Of a stretch of 64,000 nt of DNA, positions 35,672 to 44,016 are shown piece by piece. The stretch's first letter is position 1. Every line of letters begins with the position of its first letter. The notes beneath the pieces were generated by a model, which saw only the letters and a program-made list of their open reading frames with translations, searched no databases and was not told the origin of the DNA. The position numbers were made by a program, and so were the translations under genes. The DNA lies in contig LJCX01000029.1 in NCBI GenBank assembly GCA_001298545.1, positions 806,001-870,000 on the forward strand, given 5' to 3'. The DNA comes from Actinobacteria bacterium OV320 (GTDB lineage Bacteria; Actinomycetota; Actinomycetes; Streptomycetales; Streptomycetaceae).

Positions 35672-35712
35672 GGCCAGGGCCCGTCGTTTGGATCACGCCG
35701 CAGACGCGGGGT

Positions 35713-36693
35713 CTAGGCGCGGCCGCGCAGGACCTCCGCCCGGCAGTCGTCCGGGGTGCCCCAGGCCGTGCGCAGGGCGCGGGCCTTGGTGAGCCAGAGC
35801 GACAGGTCGTACTCCGCCGTGTAGCCGATCGCGCCGTGCAGTTGGAGTGCGGTGCGCGCGGTCGCGTACGCCGCCTCGCAGGCGCTCACCTTCGCGGCGG
35901 CGACATCCGCCGGGCTCATCGTCACGGCGGCGCCCAGGACCAGGGGGCGGGCGAACTCCAACGCGATCTTCGCATCCGCCAGCCGGTGCTTGACCGCCTG
36001 GAACGAGCCGACGGGGACGCCGAACTGCACGCGCTGCCCGACATACGCCACGGTCCGCTCCAGCAGCGCCAGACCCACCCCGAGAGCCTGCGCGGCGGTG
36101 GCCAGACGGGCCCAGCACAGGGCACGGTCCACCGGCGGGTCCGGGGTGAGGAGTTCGCCGCCCGGCAGCAGGCGGGTGAGGCGACGGGCGGGGTCGAGGG
36201 AGGGGCGTACCGGACCGTGCCCGGGAGCCAGCCGGAGGCCGTCGCCGGCCGACGCCAGGCGTAAGGTCGCCGCGTCACCGTCCACGGCGTACGCGCCCTC
36301 GGGCGCCAGCGTGGCCATCGACCTGCCCGCGGCCAGAGCGGGCAGGAACCGCTCTGCGGGGCCCGGATCGAGCAACAGGGCCGCCGCGGCGACCGTCTCC
36401 ACGAGTGGGCCCGGCACCGCGTGCCGCCCCAGCTCCACGAAGGCGACGGCCAGCTCCACCGGCCGGGGCCCCAGCCCCTCGTACGCCTCCGGGACGGCCA
36501 GGGCGAACACACCCGCCCCGGCGATCCGCGACCACAGGGCGAGGCCGCTCGTCCGCTCGCCCCGGCTCCAGTCGCGGATCACGGCCGGGGTGTCGGCCGC
36601 GCTCAGCATCGCGTCCAGCGAAGCGGCGAACGCCCGCTGTTCGGTGTCCAGCAGGAACCGCATCGCCGGCGGGGCCGGCCTGGGCGAAGTCAT
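35713..36693 (-). CDS. Acyl-CoA dehydrogenase, shorter partner subunit (FadE32/33-like)
   Basis: 326 aa. Acyl-CoA dehydrogenase fold: N-terminal helical domain (RFLLDTEQRAFAASLDAML), VPEAYEGLGP, and a C-terminal LQLHGAIGYTAEYDLSLWLTKAR. It is short and poorly conserved in the middle beta domain, as in the partner subunits of alpha2-beta2 steroid dehydrogenases in mycobacteria. It overlaps the next gene by 4 bp (ATGA), so the pair probably forms a heteromer. ATG 36693 is chosen; ATG 36663 (MRFLL) is an alternative. Confidence 0.85.
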   Translation of the reverse strand: MTSPRPAPPAMRFLLDTEQRAFAASLDAMLSAADTPAVIRDWSRGERTSGLALWSRIAGAGVFALAVPEAYEGLGPRPVELAVAFVELGRHAVPGPLVETVAAAALLLDPGPAERFLPALAAGRSMATLAPEGAYAVDGDAATLRLASAGDGLRLAPGHGPVRPSLDPARRLTRLLPGGELLTPDPPVDRALCWARLATAAQALGVGLALLERTVAYVGQRVQFGVPVGSFQAVKHRLADAKIALEFARPLVLGAAVTMSPADVAAAKVSACEAAYATARTALQLHGAIGYTAEYDLSLWLTKARALRTAWGTPDDCRAEVLRGRA

Positions 36694-37841
36694 CGACGGC
36701 GTCCCCTCGGCAGGCCGAGCAGTCGCTCGGCGACGATGTCGCGCTGGATCTCGTTCGTGCCCGCGTAGATCGGGCCGGCCAGAGAGAAGACGTACCCCTC
36801 GGACCACTCGGTGTCGGCCGCCTCCCCTTCCGCGTCCTGCGCGCCGAGCAGATCCAGCGCCGTCTCGTGCAGCGCGATGTCGTACTCCGACCAGAACACC
36901 TTGTTCAGGCTCGACTCCGGGCCGAGCCGCTCCCCGGCGAGGAAGCGGGAGGCGGCCGCGTAGGTGAACAGCTGGTAGGCGCGGGCGCCGATCAGCGCGT
37001 CGGCGACGCGGGCCGCGCCGGCCTGCGGGCTGCCCCGGTCCACCCAGAGGGCGTGCAGGCGGTCGGCCGTGGCGAGGAAGCGGCCGGGGGAGCGCAGGGT
37101 GAGCCCGCGTTCGTTGGCCGCCGTCGACATCGCGATCCGCCAGCCCTGGCCCGGCTCCCCGATCACGTCCTCGTCCGGCACGAACACCTCGTCCAGGAAG
37201 AGTTCGGCGAACGCCGGCTTCCCGTCCAGGCGGCCGATGGGGCGGACGGTGACTCCGGGGGCCCGCAGGTCGAACATGACGTAGGTGAGGCCCTGATGGG
37301 GTTTCGGGGCGTCGGGGTCGGTGCGGAACAGGCCGAAGGCGCGGTCGGCGAAGGCCGCGCGCGAGGACCAGGTCTTACTGCCGCTCAGCCGCCAGCCGCC
37401 GGCCGCACGGACCGCCCTGGCGCGCAGCGCGGCCAGGTCCGAGCCGGCCTCGGGCTCCGACCAGGCCTGCGCCCAGACGACCTCGCCGCAGGCCATCGGG
37501 GGCAGGACCCGGGCCCGCTGTTCCTCGGTGCCGTGGTCGAGCAGGGTGGGGGCGAGCAGGCTCACGCCGTTCTGGTTGACGCGGCCCGGGGCGCCCGCCG
37601 CGTAGTACTCCTCCTCGAAGACCAGCCAGCGCATCAGCCCGCAGTCCCGCCCGCCGTAGCGCGTCGGCCAGTTGACCACCGACCAGCCGGCCGCGGCCAG
37701 TTCGGCCTCCCACGCGCGGTGCGCCGCGAAGCCCTCGGCGGTCTCCAGGGAGGGCAACGGCCCGGACGGCACCCGCGCGCGCAACCAGGCCCGGGCCTCG
37801 GCGCGGAACGCCTCGTCGGCGGGGGAGTGTGCGAGGTCCAC
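36690..37841 (-). CDS. Acyl-CoA dehydrogenase (FadE30/31-like)
   Basis: 383 aa with a full three-domain acyl-CoA dehydrogenase: WPTRYGGRDCGLMRWLVFEEEYY, the FAD/substrate loop AQAWSEPEAGSDLAALR, GSKTWSSRA and a C-terminal GPIYAGTNEIQRDIVAERLLGLPR. GAGGAGG lies 6 bp before GTG 37841, so that is the start. Together with the short partner it probably desaturates a CoA-linked steroid C/D-ring intermediate; this is inferred from the neighbours. It is divergent from ipdF across a predicted KstR2 site. Confidence 0.88.
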   Translation of the reverse strand: MDLAHSPADEAFRAEARAWLRARVPSGPLPSLETAEGFAAHRAWEAELAAAGWSVVNWPTRYGGRDCGLMRWLVFEEEYYAAGAPGRVNQNGVSLLAPTLLDHGTEEQRARVLPPMACGEVVWAQAWSEPEAGSDLAALRARAVRAAGGWRLSGSKTWSSRAAFADRAFGLFRTDPDAPKPHQGLTYVMFDLRAPGVTVRPIGRLDGKPAFAELFLDEVFVPDEDVIGEPGQGWRIAMSTAANERGLTLRSPGRFLATADRLHALWVDRGSPQAGAARVADALIGARAYQLFTYAAASRFLAGERLGPESSLNKVFWSEYDIALHETALDLLGAQDAEGEAADTEWSEGYVFSLAGPIYAGTNEIQRDIVAERLLGLPRGRRR

Positions 37842-37871
37842 GGGCGTCCTCCTCGTGCGCACGTTCTTCCC

Positions 37872-37890
37872 TAACAAGTGTTTGGTAGGT
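37872..37890. promoter_or_regulatory. Predicted KstR2 operator A between fadE and ipdF
   Basis: TAACAAGTGTTTGGTAGGT contains AACAAGTGTTTGGT, which fits the mycobacterial/rhodococcal KstR2 motif AnCAAGnnCTTGnT at all fixed positions except one (T for C). It lies upstream of both divergent starts and next to the ipdF -10, so it could repress both. Confidence 0.65.
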
Positions 37891-37896
37891 TAGCGT
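37891..37896 (+). promoter_or_regulatory. -10 element of a leaderless ipdF promoter
   Basis: TAGCGT ends 6 bp before the ATG at 37903, with no ribosome binding site, and is directly next to operator A. Confidence 0.5.
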
Positions 37897-37902
37897 GCCG
37901 TC

Positions 37903-38691
37903 ATGAAGAACGTCGAGGGTCCGCCGTACGTTCCCGGGCACGCGCTGCTCGACGGCCGCAGCGCCGTGATCACCGCGGCGGCCGGCGCGGGCATCGGCGG
38001 AGCGACCGCGCGCCGCTTCCTGGAGGAGGGCGCGCGCGTGCTGATCAGCGACGCCCACGCACGGCGGCTCAAGGCGCACCAGGCCGAACTGGCCGCCGAG
38101 TTCGGCGAGGCGTCGGTGACCGCCCTGCCGTGCGACGTCACCGACGACAGCCAGGTACGGGCCCTGTTCGACACCGCCGTGCGCGAACACGGGCGGCTGG
38201 ACGTCGTCGTCAACAACGCGGGCCTCGGCGGGACCGCCGAACTCGTCGACATGACCGACGAGCAGTGGTCACGCGTCCTGGACGTCACGCTGGGCGGAAC
38301 CTTCCGGTGCACCCGGGCCGCCCTGCGGCTGATGCGGGAGACCGGCGGGGGAGTCGTCGTCAACAACGCCTCCGTCGTCGGCTGGCGCGCCCAGGCCGGA
38401 CAGGCGCACTACGCCGCCGCGAAGGCGGGCGTGATGGCACTGACCCGCTGCGCGGCGATCGAGGCGGCCGGGTACGGCGTACGGGTCAACGCCGTCTCGC
38501 CGAGCCTCGCCATGCACCCGCACCTGGTGAAGGTGACCTCGGCCGAACTGCTGGAGGAGCTCACCGCCCGGGAGGCCTTCGGGCGGTACGCCGAACCCTG
38601 GGAGGTGGCCAACGTGATCGTCTTCCTGGCGTCGGACTACTCCTCGTACATGACGGGCGAGGTCGTCTCCGTCAGCGGCCAGCACGCCTGA
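37903..38691 (+). CDS. ipdF: IpdF-like short-chain dehydrogenase (steroid C/D-ring)
   Basis: 262 aa. A classical SDR: AVITAAAGAGIGGATARR cofactor loop, NNAGLGG, Ser in NNASVVGWRAQ and YAAAK active site (Tyr-x-x-x-Lys). The opening (KNVEGPPYVPGHALLDGRSAVIT) and length match what I recall of mycobacterial Rv3559c, IpdF, which oxidises a 5-hydroxy intermediate of HIP-CoA breakdown. It lies just before the KstR2-like gene, as part of a HIP-type set. Confidence 0.82.
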   Translation: MKNVEGPPYVPGHALLDGRSAVITAAAGAGIGGATARRFLEEGARVLISDAHARRLKAHQAELAAEFGEASVTALPCDVTDDSQVRALFDTAVREHGRLDVVVNNAGLGGTAELVDMTDEQWSRVLDVTLGGTFRCTRAALRLMRETGGGVVVNNASVVGWRAQAGQAHYAAAKAGVMALTRCAAIEAAGYGVRVNAVSPSLAMHPHLVKVTSAELLEELTAREAFGRYAEPWEVANVIVFLASDYSSYMTGEVVSVSGQHA

Positions 38692-38705
38692 CGGCCGGAG
38701 CAGAC

Positions 38706-38711
38706 GACAAT
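38706..38711 (+). promoter_or_regulatory. -10 element of a leaderless kstR2 promoter
   Basis: GACAAT is followed by 6 bp and GTG 38718, with no ribosome binding site. It lies 15 bp after the ipdF stop. Confidence 0.45.
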
Positions 38712-38717
38712 GTGCTC

Positions 38718-39329
38718 GTGCCGACCAAGAAGAAGCCCCAGGTGACCGCGGCGCCCGCGCGTCGCCGTGAACTCCTCGACACCGCCGCCGAGGTCTTCGC
38801 CGAACAGGGCTACAACGCCACCACCGTCCGGAAGATCGCCGACCACGCGGGCATGCTCGCGGGCAGTCTCTACTACCACTTCGACTCCAAGGAATCGATG
38901 CTGGAGGAGATCCTGCGGACCTTCCTCGACGAGCTCTGGGACGGCTACGACACCGTCCTGGGCGCCGAGCTCGGACCCCGGGAGACACTCGCGGCCCTGG
39001 TCACCGAGTCCTTCCGGGAGATCGACCGGCACCGCGCCGCCGTCGCGATCTACCAGAAGGAGAGCAAGCAGCTCGTGGCGCAGGAACGGTTCGCGTTCCT
39101 CGCCGAGTCGCAGCTCCGGTTCGAGAAGGCGTGGCTGTCCACGCTGGAACGCGGCGTCACGGACCGGGTCTTCCGCACCGACCTCGACATCCGCCTCGCC
39201 TACCGGTTCGTCCGCGACACCGTGTGGGTCGCCGCGTCCTGGTACCGGCCCGGCGGACAGCACAGCCCGGAGGAGATCGCCCGGCAGTACCTGTCGATGG
39301 TGCTGGACGGGATCGCCGTACGTGAATAG
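38718..39329 (+). CDS. kstR2: KstR2-like TetR family repressor
   Basis: 203 aa from GTG 38718. TetR N-terminus: RRRELLDTAAEVFAEQGYNATTVRKIADHAGMLAGSLYYHFDSKESMLEE. The ligand domain ends YRFVRDTVWVAASWYRPGGQHSPEEIARQYLSMVLDGI, very similar to my memory of mycobacterial KstR2, which responds to HIP-CoA. Two sites with the KstR2 motif (37872-37890 and 43982-44001) flank this cluster. GTG 38712 is an alternative start. Confidence 0.82.
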   Translation: MPTKKKPQVTAAPARRRELLDTAAEVFAEQGYNATTVRKIADHAGMLAGSLYYHFDSKESMLEEILRTFLDELWDGYDTVLGAELGPRETLAALVTESFREIDRHRAAVAIYQKESKQLVAQERFAFLAESQLRFEKAWLSTLERGVTDRVFRTDLDIRLAYRFVRDTVWVAASWYRPGGQHSPEEIARQYLSMVLDGIAVRE

Positions 39330-39352
39330 CCCTTTCCTGTGAGGGAGTTGAC

Positions 39353-40510
39353 ATGGCCGAGGCCTACATCGTCGAAGCGGTCCGTACGCCCGTCGGGCGG
39401 CGCGGAGGAGGACTGAGCACGGTCCATCCGGCCGACCTGGGCGCGCATGTGCTGAAGGAGCTCGTCGCGCGGGCCGGGGTCGACCCGGCCGCCGTCGAGG
39501 ACGTCGTCTTCGGCTGCCTGGACACCGTCGGGCCGCAGGCCGGGGACATCGCTCGGACCTGCTGGCTGGCCGCCGGGCTCCCCGAGGAGGTGCCCGGCGT
39601 GACCGTGGACCGGCAGTGCGGCTCCTCGCAGCAGGCCGTGCACTTCGCCGCGCAGGGCGTGCTGTCCGGGACCCAGGACCTGGTGGTCGCGGGCGGCGTG
39701 CAGAACATGTCGCAGATCCCGATCGCCTACGCCACCCGGCAGGCAGCCGAGCCCCTCGGCTTCACCCAGGGCCCCTTCGCGGGCAGCGAGGGCTGGCGCG
39801 CGCGGTACGGGGACCGGCCGGTGAACCAGTTCGCCGGCGCCGAGATGATCGCCGCGAAATGGGGCATCAGCCGCCGGGACCAGGAGGAGTTCGCCCTGCG
39901 CTCGCACCGGCGGGCGGTGCGGGCGATCGACGAGGGCCGCTTCGCCCGCGAGACCGTCGCCCACGGGCAGGTCACCGCCGACGAGGGGCCGCGCCGGGAC
40001 ACCTCCCTGGAGAAGATGGCCGCGCTGAAGCCCGTCATCGACGGCGGGACCGTCACCGCCGCCTGTTCCTCGCAGGTCTCCGACGGCGCGGCGGCCCTGC
40101 TGCTGGCCTCGCAGCGGGCGGTGCGCGAGCACGGCCTGACACCACGCGCGCGCGTGCACCATCTCTCCGTCCGCGGCGAGGACCCGATCCGCATGCTGAC
40201 GGCTCCCATCCCGGCCACCGCGCACGCCCTGAAGAAGACCGGGCTCTCGATCCACGACATCGACCTCGTCGAGATCAACGAGGCGTTCGCGCCCGTCGTC
40301 CTGGCCTGGCTGAAGGAGACCGGCGCGGACCCGGAGAAGGTCAACGTCAACGGCGGCGCGATCGCCCTGGGTCACCCGCTCGGCGCGAGCGGCGCCAAGC
40401 TGATGACCACCCTGCTGCACGAACTGGAGCGCACCGGCGGCCGGTACGGCCTGCAGACCATGTGCGAGGGCGGCGGGCAGGCCAACGTGACGATCATCGA
40501 GCGGCTGTGA
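39353..40510 (+). CDS. fadA6: FadA6-like acetyl-CoA acyltransferase (thiolase)
   Basis: 385 aa. Thiolase with nucleophile Cys in DRQCGSSQQAVHFAAQ (near residue 91), NEAFAPV, the His in GGAIALGHPLGASGAKL and the second Cys in MCEGGGQANVTI. In the HIP pathway FadA6 cuts the 4-methyl-5-oxo-octanedioyl-CoA intermediate. Length and context agree with that role. A GTGAGGGAG ribosome binding site precedes the ATG. Confidence 0.85.
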   Translation: MAEAYIVEAVRTPVGRRGGGLSTVHPADLGAHVLKELVARAGVDPAAVEDVVFGCLDTVGPQAGDIARTCWLAAGLPEEVPGVTVDRQCGSSQQAVHFAAQGVLSGTQDLVVAGGVQNMSQIPIAYATRQAAEPLGFTQGPFAGSEGWRARYGDRPVNQFAGAEMIAAKWGISRRDQEEFALRSHRRAVRAIDEGRFARETVAHGQVTADEGPRRDTSLEKMAALKPVIDGGTVTAACSSQVSDGAAALLLASQRAVREHGLTPRARVHHLSVRGEDPIRMLTAPIPATAHALKKTGLSIHDIDLVEINEAFAPVVLAWLKETGADPEKVNVNGGAIALGHPLGASGAKLMTTLLHELERTGGRYGLQTMCEGGGQANVTIIERL

Positions 40511-40528
40511 CGGCCCCACCGGTGACGG

Positions 40529-41587
40529 TCAGCGAGCGGCTCCGGGCCGGTCCAGGGAGGCGAGTGTCTCCGCCGCCTCCCGCATGATCCGGGCCACCAG
40601 CTCCGCGCACGACGGCAGGTCGTCGATCACCCCGGCGACCTGCCCGGCGGCCATCACCCCGGCGTCCGTACGCCCCTCCACCATCGCGGACCTGAGCATC
40701 ATCGGGGTGTTCGCGGCCAGCAGTACCTGACTCCAGGCGAGGTCCTTGCCGTGGCGCAGCGCCAGGCCGTCGCGGACCATCTCCCGCCAGCCGAGGCCGG
40801 ACAGCCTGCGGAAGCCGGCCGCGTGCCGCACCGCCCGCACCAGGGCCGCGGCCCGGCCGGCGTCCTCCAGGGCGTCGACCAGAGCGGTACGCAGCATGCG
40901 GTGCGGGAGGCCGTCCACCGCCCGGGTGACGGTGACGTCCCGGACCGTCGCCGCCAGGTACCGCGCCTTCACCGCGTCCGGGACCGGCGAGTCCGAGGTG
41001 AGCAGGAACCGGGTGCCCATCGCGACCCCGGCCGCCCCGTACGCCAGCGCCGCCACCAGCCCCCGCCCGTCGAAGAAGCCGCCCGCCGCCACGACCGGGA
41101 TGTCCACGGCGTCCACCACCTGCGGCAGCAGAACCGTCGTCGCCACGTCCCCGGTGTGTCCGCCGCCCTCCCCGCCCTGCACGATCACCGCGTCCGCACC
41201 CCACGCGGCGACCTTCTCGGCATGCCGGCGGGCCCCGATGGACGGGATGACCACGACCCCGCCCTCCTTGAGCTCGGCGATCAGCTCGGGGGAGGGCGCG
41301 AGCGCGAAGGACGCGACCCGCACGCCCTCGTCGAGGATGATCCGCACCCGGTCGCCGGCGTCCGCCGCGTCGGCCCGCAGATTGACCCCGAACGGCGCCG
41401 CCGTCCGCGACCGCACCTCGCGCACCGCCGCCCGCAACCCGTCGACCGTCATGGTCGCGGAGGCCAGGATGCCCAGCGCACCCGCGTCCGCCGCCGCCGA
41501 CACCAGGCGCGGGCCCGCCACCCATCCCATCCCGGTCTGCACGATCGGGTGACGGACCCCGACCAGCCGGGTGAGCGCCGTCTCCAT
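40529..41587 (-). CDS. ipdC: IpdC-like NADH-dependent flavin oxidoreductase (NPD-type)
   Basis: 352 aa. A 2-nitropropane-dioxygenase-like TIM barrel with FMN binding: LTRLVGVRHPIVQTGMGWVAGPRLV, VIVQGGEGGGHTGDVAT (with catalytic His in GGHTG) and VVAAGGFFDGRGLVAALAYGAAGVAMGTRF. IpdC proteins reduce the CoA-bound methyl-cyclohexenone-type product of steroid ring opening. The start codon overlaps the ipdB stop (TGATG). Confidence 0.82.
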   Translation of the reverse strand: METALTRLVGVRHPIVQTGMGWVAGPRLVSAAADAGALGILASATMTVDGLRAAVREVRSRTAAPFGVNLRADAADAGDRVRIILDEGVRVASFALAPSPELIAELKEGGVVVIPSIGARRHAEKVAAWGADAVIVQGGEGGGHTGDVATTVLLPQVVDAVDIPVVAAGGFFDGRGLVAALAYGAAGVAMGTRFLLTSDSPVPDAVKARYLAATVRDVTVTRAVDGLPHRMLRTALVDALEDAGRAAALVRAVRHAAGFRRLSGLGWREMVRDGLALRHGKDLAWSQVLLAANTPMMLRSAMVEGRTDAGVMAAGQVAGVIDDLPSCAELVARIMREAAETLASLDRPGAAR

Positions 41588-42378
41588 CAGCCGGCGACCT
41601 CCCGGGCCCGGGTGTTCCCCGGATCGATCACCTCGCGGATCAGACGCAGTTCGCCCGCCGTCGGTTCACGGGTGCGCGACACCTCGTCCGGGACCACGAG
41701 GCCGAATCCCGTCGCCTCCCGGACCTGCTCGACACTCACCCCGGGATGCAGCGAGGCCAGCCGCATCGACCGGTCGGGGGTGGCGAAGTCGAACACCCCG
41801 AGGTCGGAGACGACCCGCGGGATGCGGTGGTGGCGCGCACCGGCCGCACGGTCGTACCCGACCCCGCACACCATGTCGACCCGTTCCACGAACACCCGCC
41901 GGGAGTGCCTGGGCACCCAGTAACTCGTCGGGTTGTTCAGCGTGTTGACCGGCGCGCCGCGCACCCCGAGCAACTGCCGTGTGGGCTTCGCCCAGTCGCC
42001 GATGCACGAGATGTTCTGGTTGCCGAACCGGTCGATCTGGCTCGCGCCCATCATCACGTGCCGCCGGCCCCCGGTGACCAGCGCCAGATGCTGCCGGTAC
42101 GGCAGCCAGCCCTCGACGGTGCCGTCGAGACCGACGAGCAGCGCCTCCCCGTCGGTCAGCAGCAGGTCCGGCGCGAAGGTGTGCCGGGCGAGACGGGCAC
42201 CGACCGAGGGGATCAGGCCCATCGGACTCGCCAGGATCTCGCCCGCGCCGCGCCACGCCTCCGCGCAGGCGATCACGCAGTACTCGGCGCGCGTCACTCC
42301 GCTCACGCCCTCGCCCTCTCCCTCGCGCACGCCCCCGCTTGCGCTCTCGCCCACGCCCCAGCTCACGCCCCCGCTCAT
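41587..42378 (-). CDS. ipdB: IpdB-like CoA-transferase-fold hydrolase subunit
   Basis: 263 aa. The beta subunit of the CoA-transferase-like IpdAB that opens the last steroid ring. Family features: TRAEYCVIACAEAWRGAGEILASPMGLIPSVGARLA, MMGASQIDRFGNQNISCIGDW, and the C-terminal DLGVFDF. The first 25 or so residues (GGVSWGVGESASGGVREGEGEG) are a Gly/Glu/Ser repetitive lead not expected in IpdB; GTG 42306 would give a normal-length protein. GGGAGGAG lies 2 bp before ATG 42378, which overlaps the ipdA stop. Confidence 0.82.
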   Translation of the reverse strand: MSGGVSWGVGESASGGVREGEGEGVSGVTRAEYCVIACAEAWRGAGEILASPMGLIPSVGARLARHTFAPDLLLTDGEALLVGLDGTVEGWLPYRQHLALVTGGRRHVMMGASQIDRFGNQNISCIGDWAKPTRQLLGVRGAPVNTLNNPTSYWVPRHSRRVFVERVDMVCGVGYDRAAGARHHRIPRVVSDLGVFDFATPDRSMRLASLHPGVSVEQVREATGFGLVVPDEVSRTREPTAGELRLIREVIDPGNTRAREVAG

Positions 42379-43211
42379 GACTCCTCCCCGACGGCCGACC
42401 GGTACGCCTGCTCGTCCCCGGCGAGGAACCGCGCCGCGAACTCGGGCCAGGGCGTCGACGCGTACCGCCTCTGGAACGCCTCGTCCCGGCCGTAGTCGGG
42501 GGCGCAGGACGTGAAGTGCGCCCCGTTCGGGGCCTCGATCACCCCGGTCACCGTGTGCCGCTTGAGCAGCAGGGTCTGCGGCGCCGCCGCCTTCGTCAGC
42601 TCGGCGGTGTCGACGACCTGCTCGCAGCTGACGTACGCCGCGTCGGCCGCCTCGCAGAACAGGTCGTCGAAGTACGGATCCGGGCCCAGGTACTGCCCGT
42701 TGCCCAGCCGGTCGGCCCGGTTGACGTGCACCAGGGCCGCGTCCAGCCGCAGGGCCGGCATGGCCACGAACGTCTCCTGGTCCTCGTACGGCGAAGTCAC
42801 CGTCCGCAGCCCGGGGTTGACCCGCATCACGTCCGAACCGACGCCCGCCCGCACGGGCAGGAAGGGCAGCCGGTTCGCGGCCGCGTGCAGGCCCCACATG
42901 AACATCGCCTCGTCGACCTCCGTCAGTTCGAAGGCCCCGCGCTCGCGGGCCGCGCGGTAGTGCGGCTCCAGGGGGATCGAGTCGAGGGTGACGAAGGCGG
43001 TGACCAGCTTCCGGATCCGGCCGGCCGCGGCGAGCATCCCGACGTCAGGGCCGCCGTACGACACGACGGTGAGATCGGTGACCTCCGACCGGAGCAGCGC
43101 CCTGACCAGCGCCATCGGCTTGCGGCGGGAGCCCCAGCCGCCGATGCCGAGGGTCATGCCGCTGCGCAGCCGGGCGACCGCCTCCTCGGCGGTCATCGTC
43201 TTGTCACCCAC
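42375..43211 (-). CDS. ipdA: IpdA-like CoA-transferase-fold hydrolase subunit
   Basis: 278 aa. The alpha subunit partner of IpdB. It begins GDKTMTAEEAVARLRSGMTLGIGGWGSRRKPMALVRALL, typical for CoA-transferase alpha chains, with EAADAAYVSCEQVVDTAEL and GVIEAPNGAHFTSC. IpdAB is a hydrolase rather than a transferase in Mycobacterium, and it keeps an unusual Glu active site. It overlaps echA20 by 8 bp and ipdB by 4 bp. Confidence 0.82.
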   Translation of the reverse strand: MGDKTMTAEEAVARLRSGMTLGIGGWGSRRKPMALVRALLRSEVTDLTVVSYGGPDVGMLAAAGRIRKLVTAFVTLDSIPLEPHYRAARERGAFELTEVDEAMFMWGLHAAANRLPFLPVRAGVGSDVMRVNPGLRTVTSPYEDQETFVAMPALRLDAALVHVNRADRLGNGQYLGPDPYFDDLFCEAADAAYVSCEQVVDTAELTKAAAPQTLLLKRHTVTGVIEAPNGAHFTSCAPDYGRDEAFQRRYASTPWPEFAARFLAGDEQAYRSAVGEES

Positions 43212-43962
43212 GCCTGCCCCCGTCCCTGTCCTCGCCGAAGGTGTCCCGGACCCGGTCGGCCACCCCGGAGGCGTCCGCCTCGTAGGTGAAGCCCTGCTCG
43301 AAGCGGTAACTGCGGCGCACGTCGACCGGGTCGATGCCGTTGATCGCCGCCTTGGCGAGCCGCAGCAGCTCGCCGTCCTTGGCGGCTATCTCGCGCGCCA
43401 GCTCCAGCGCCGCGGCGCGCAGCCCCTCGCGCGGGACCACCCGCCACACCGAGCCGTGCGCGTGCAGCTCGGCCGCGGTGACGGTGCGCGAGGTGTAGTA
43501 CAGGGCACGCATCAGGTGCTGGGGGACCAGCCGGGCCAGATGGGTGGCCGCGCCGAGCGCGCCCCGGTCCAGCTCGGGCAGCCCGAACACGGCGTCCTCG
43601 CTCGCCACGATCACGTCCGCGTTCCCGACCAGGCCGATGCCGCCGCCCAGACAGAAACCGTGCACCGCCGCGACCACCGGGACCTCGCACTCGTACACCG
43701 CCGCGAACGCCTCGAAGCAACCGCGGTTGGCGCCGACCAGCGCCGACCGCCCCCGTGCCTGGATCTCCTTGATGTCCACGCCCGCGTTGAACCCACGGCC
43801 TCCGGCGGTCAGCACCACGCACCGGGTCTCCGGGTCGCGGCCGGCCCCGCGGACCGCGTCGGCCAGCGCGAACCAGTCGTCCACCGCCAGCGCGTTGACG
43901 GGCGGGACGTCGACGGTCGTCACGGATATCCCCTTTTCGGGGGACGAGGTGGAGACACCCAT
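43204..43962 (-). CDS. echA20: EchA20-like enoyl-CoA hydratase family ring hydrolase
   Basis: 252 aa crotonase-fold protein. It starts GVSTSSPEKGISVTTVDVPPVNAL, and the GRGFNAGVDIKEIQ, CEVPVVAAVHGFCLGGGIGLVGNADVIVASED and FGLPELDRGALGAATHLARLVPQHLM segments parallel what I recall of mycobacterial EchA20, which hydrolyses a steroid D-ring dienone. GTG 43923 has a good ribosome binding site and is an alternative start, but the first 13 residues look conserved. It is divergent from the SDR at 44017 across operator B. Confidence 0.82.
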   Translation of the reverse strand: MGVSTSSPEKGISVTTVDVPPVNALAVDDWFALADAVRGAGRDPETRCVVLTAGGRGFNAGVDIKEIQARGRSALVGANRGCFEAFAAVYECEVPVVAAVHGFCLGGGIGLVGNADVIVASEDAVFGLPELDRGALGAATHLARLVPQHLMRALYYTSRTVTAAELHAHGSVWRVVPREGLRAAALELAREIAAKDGELLRLAKAAINGIDPVDVRRSYRFEQGFTYEADASGVADRVRDTFGEDRDGGRRG

Positions 43963-43981
43963 GGAAGCATCAGCTACCTTT

Positions 43982-44001
43982 CCACCAAACGTTTGTTAGG
44001 T
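43982..44001. promoter_or_regulatory. Predicted KstR2 operator B between echA20 and the SDR gene
   Basis: CCACCAAACGTTTGTTAGGT contains ACCAAACGTTTGTT, which agrees with AnCAAGnnCTTGnT except for A and T at the two variable-looking central positions. It aligns with operator A (14 of 20 bases identical) and lies between two divergent genes of the cluster. Confidence 0.6.
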
Positions 44002-44016
44002 GGAAGGTAGCAGCGA

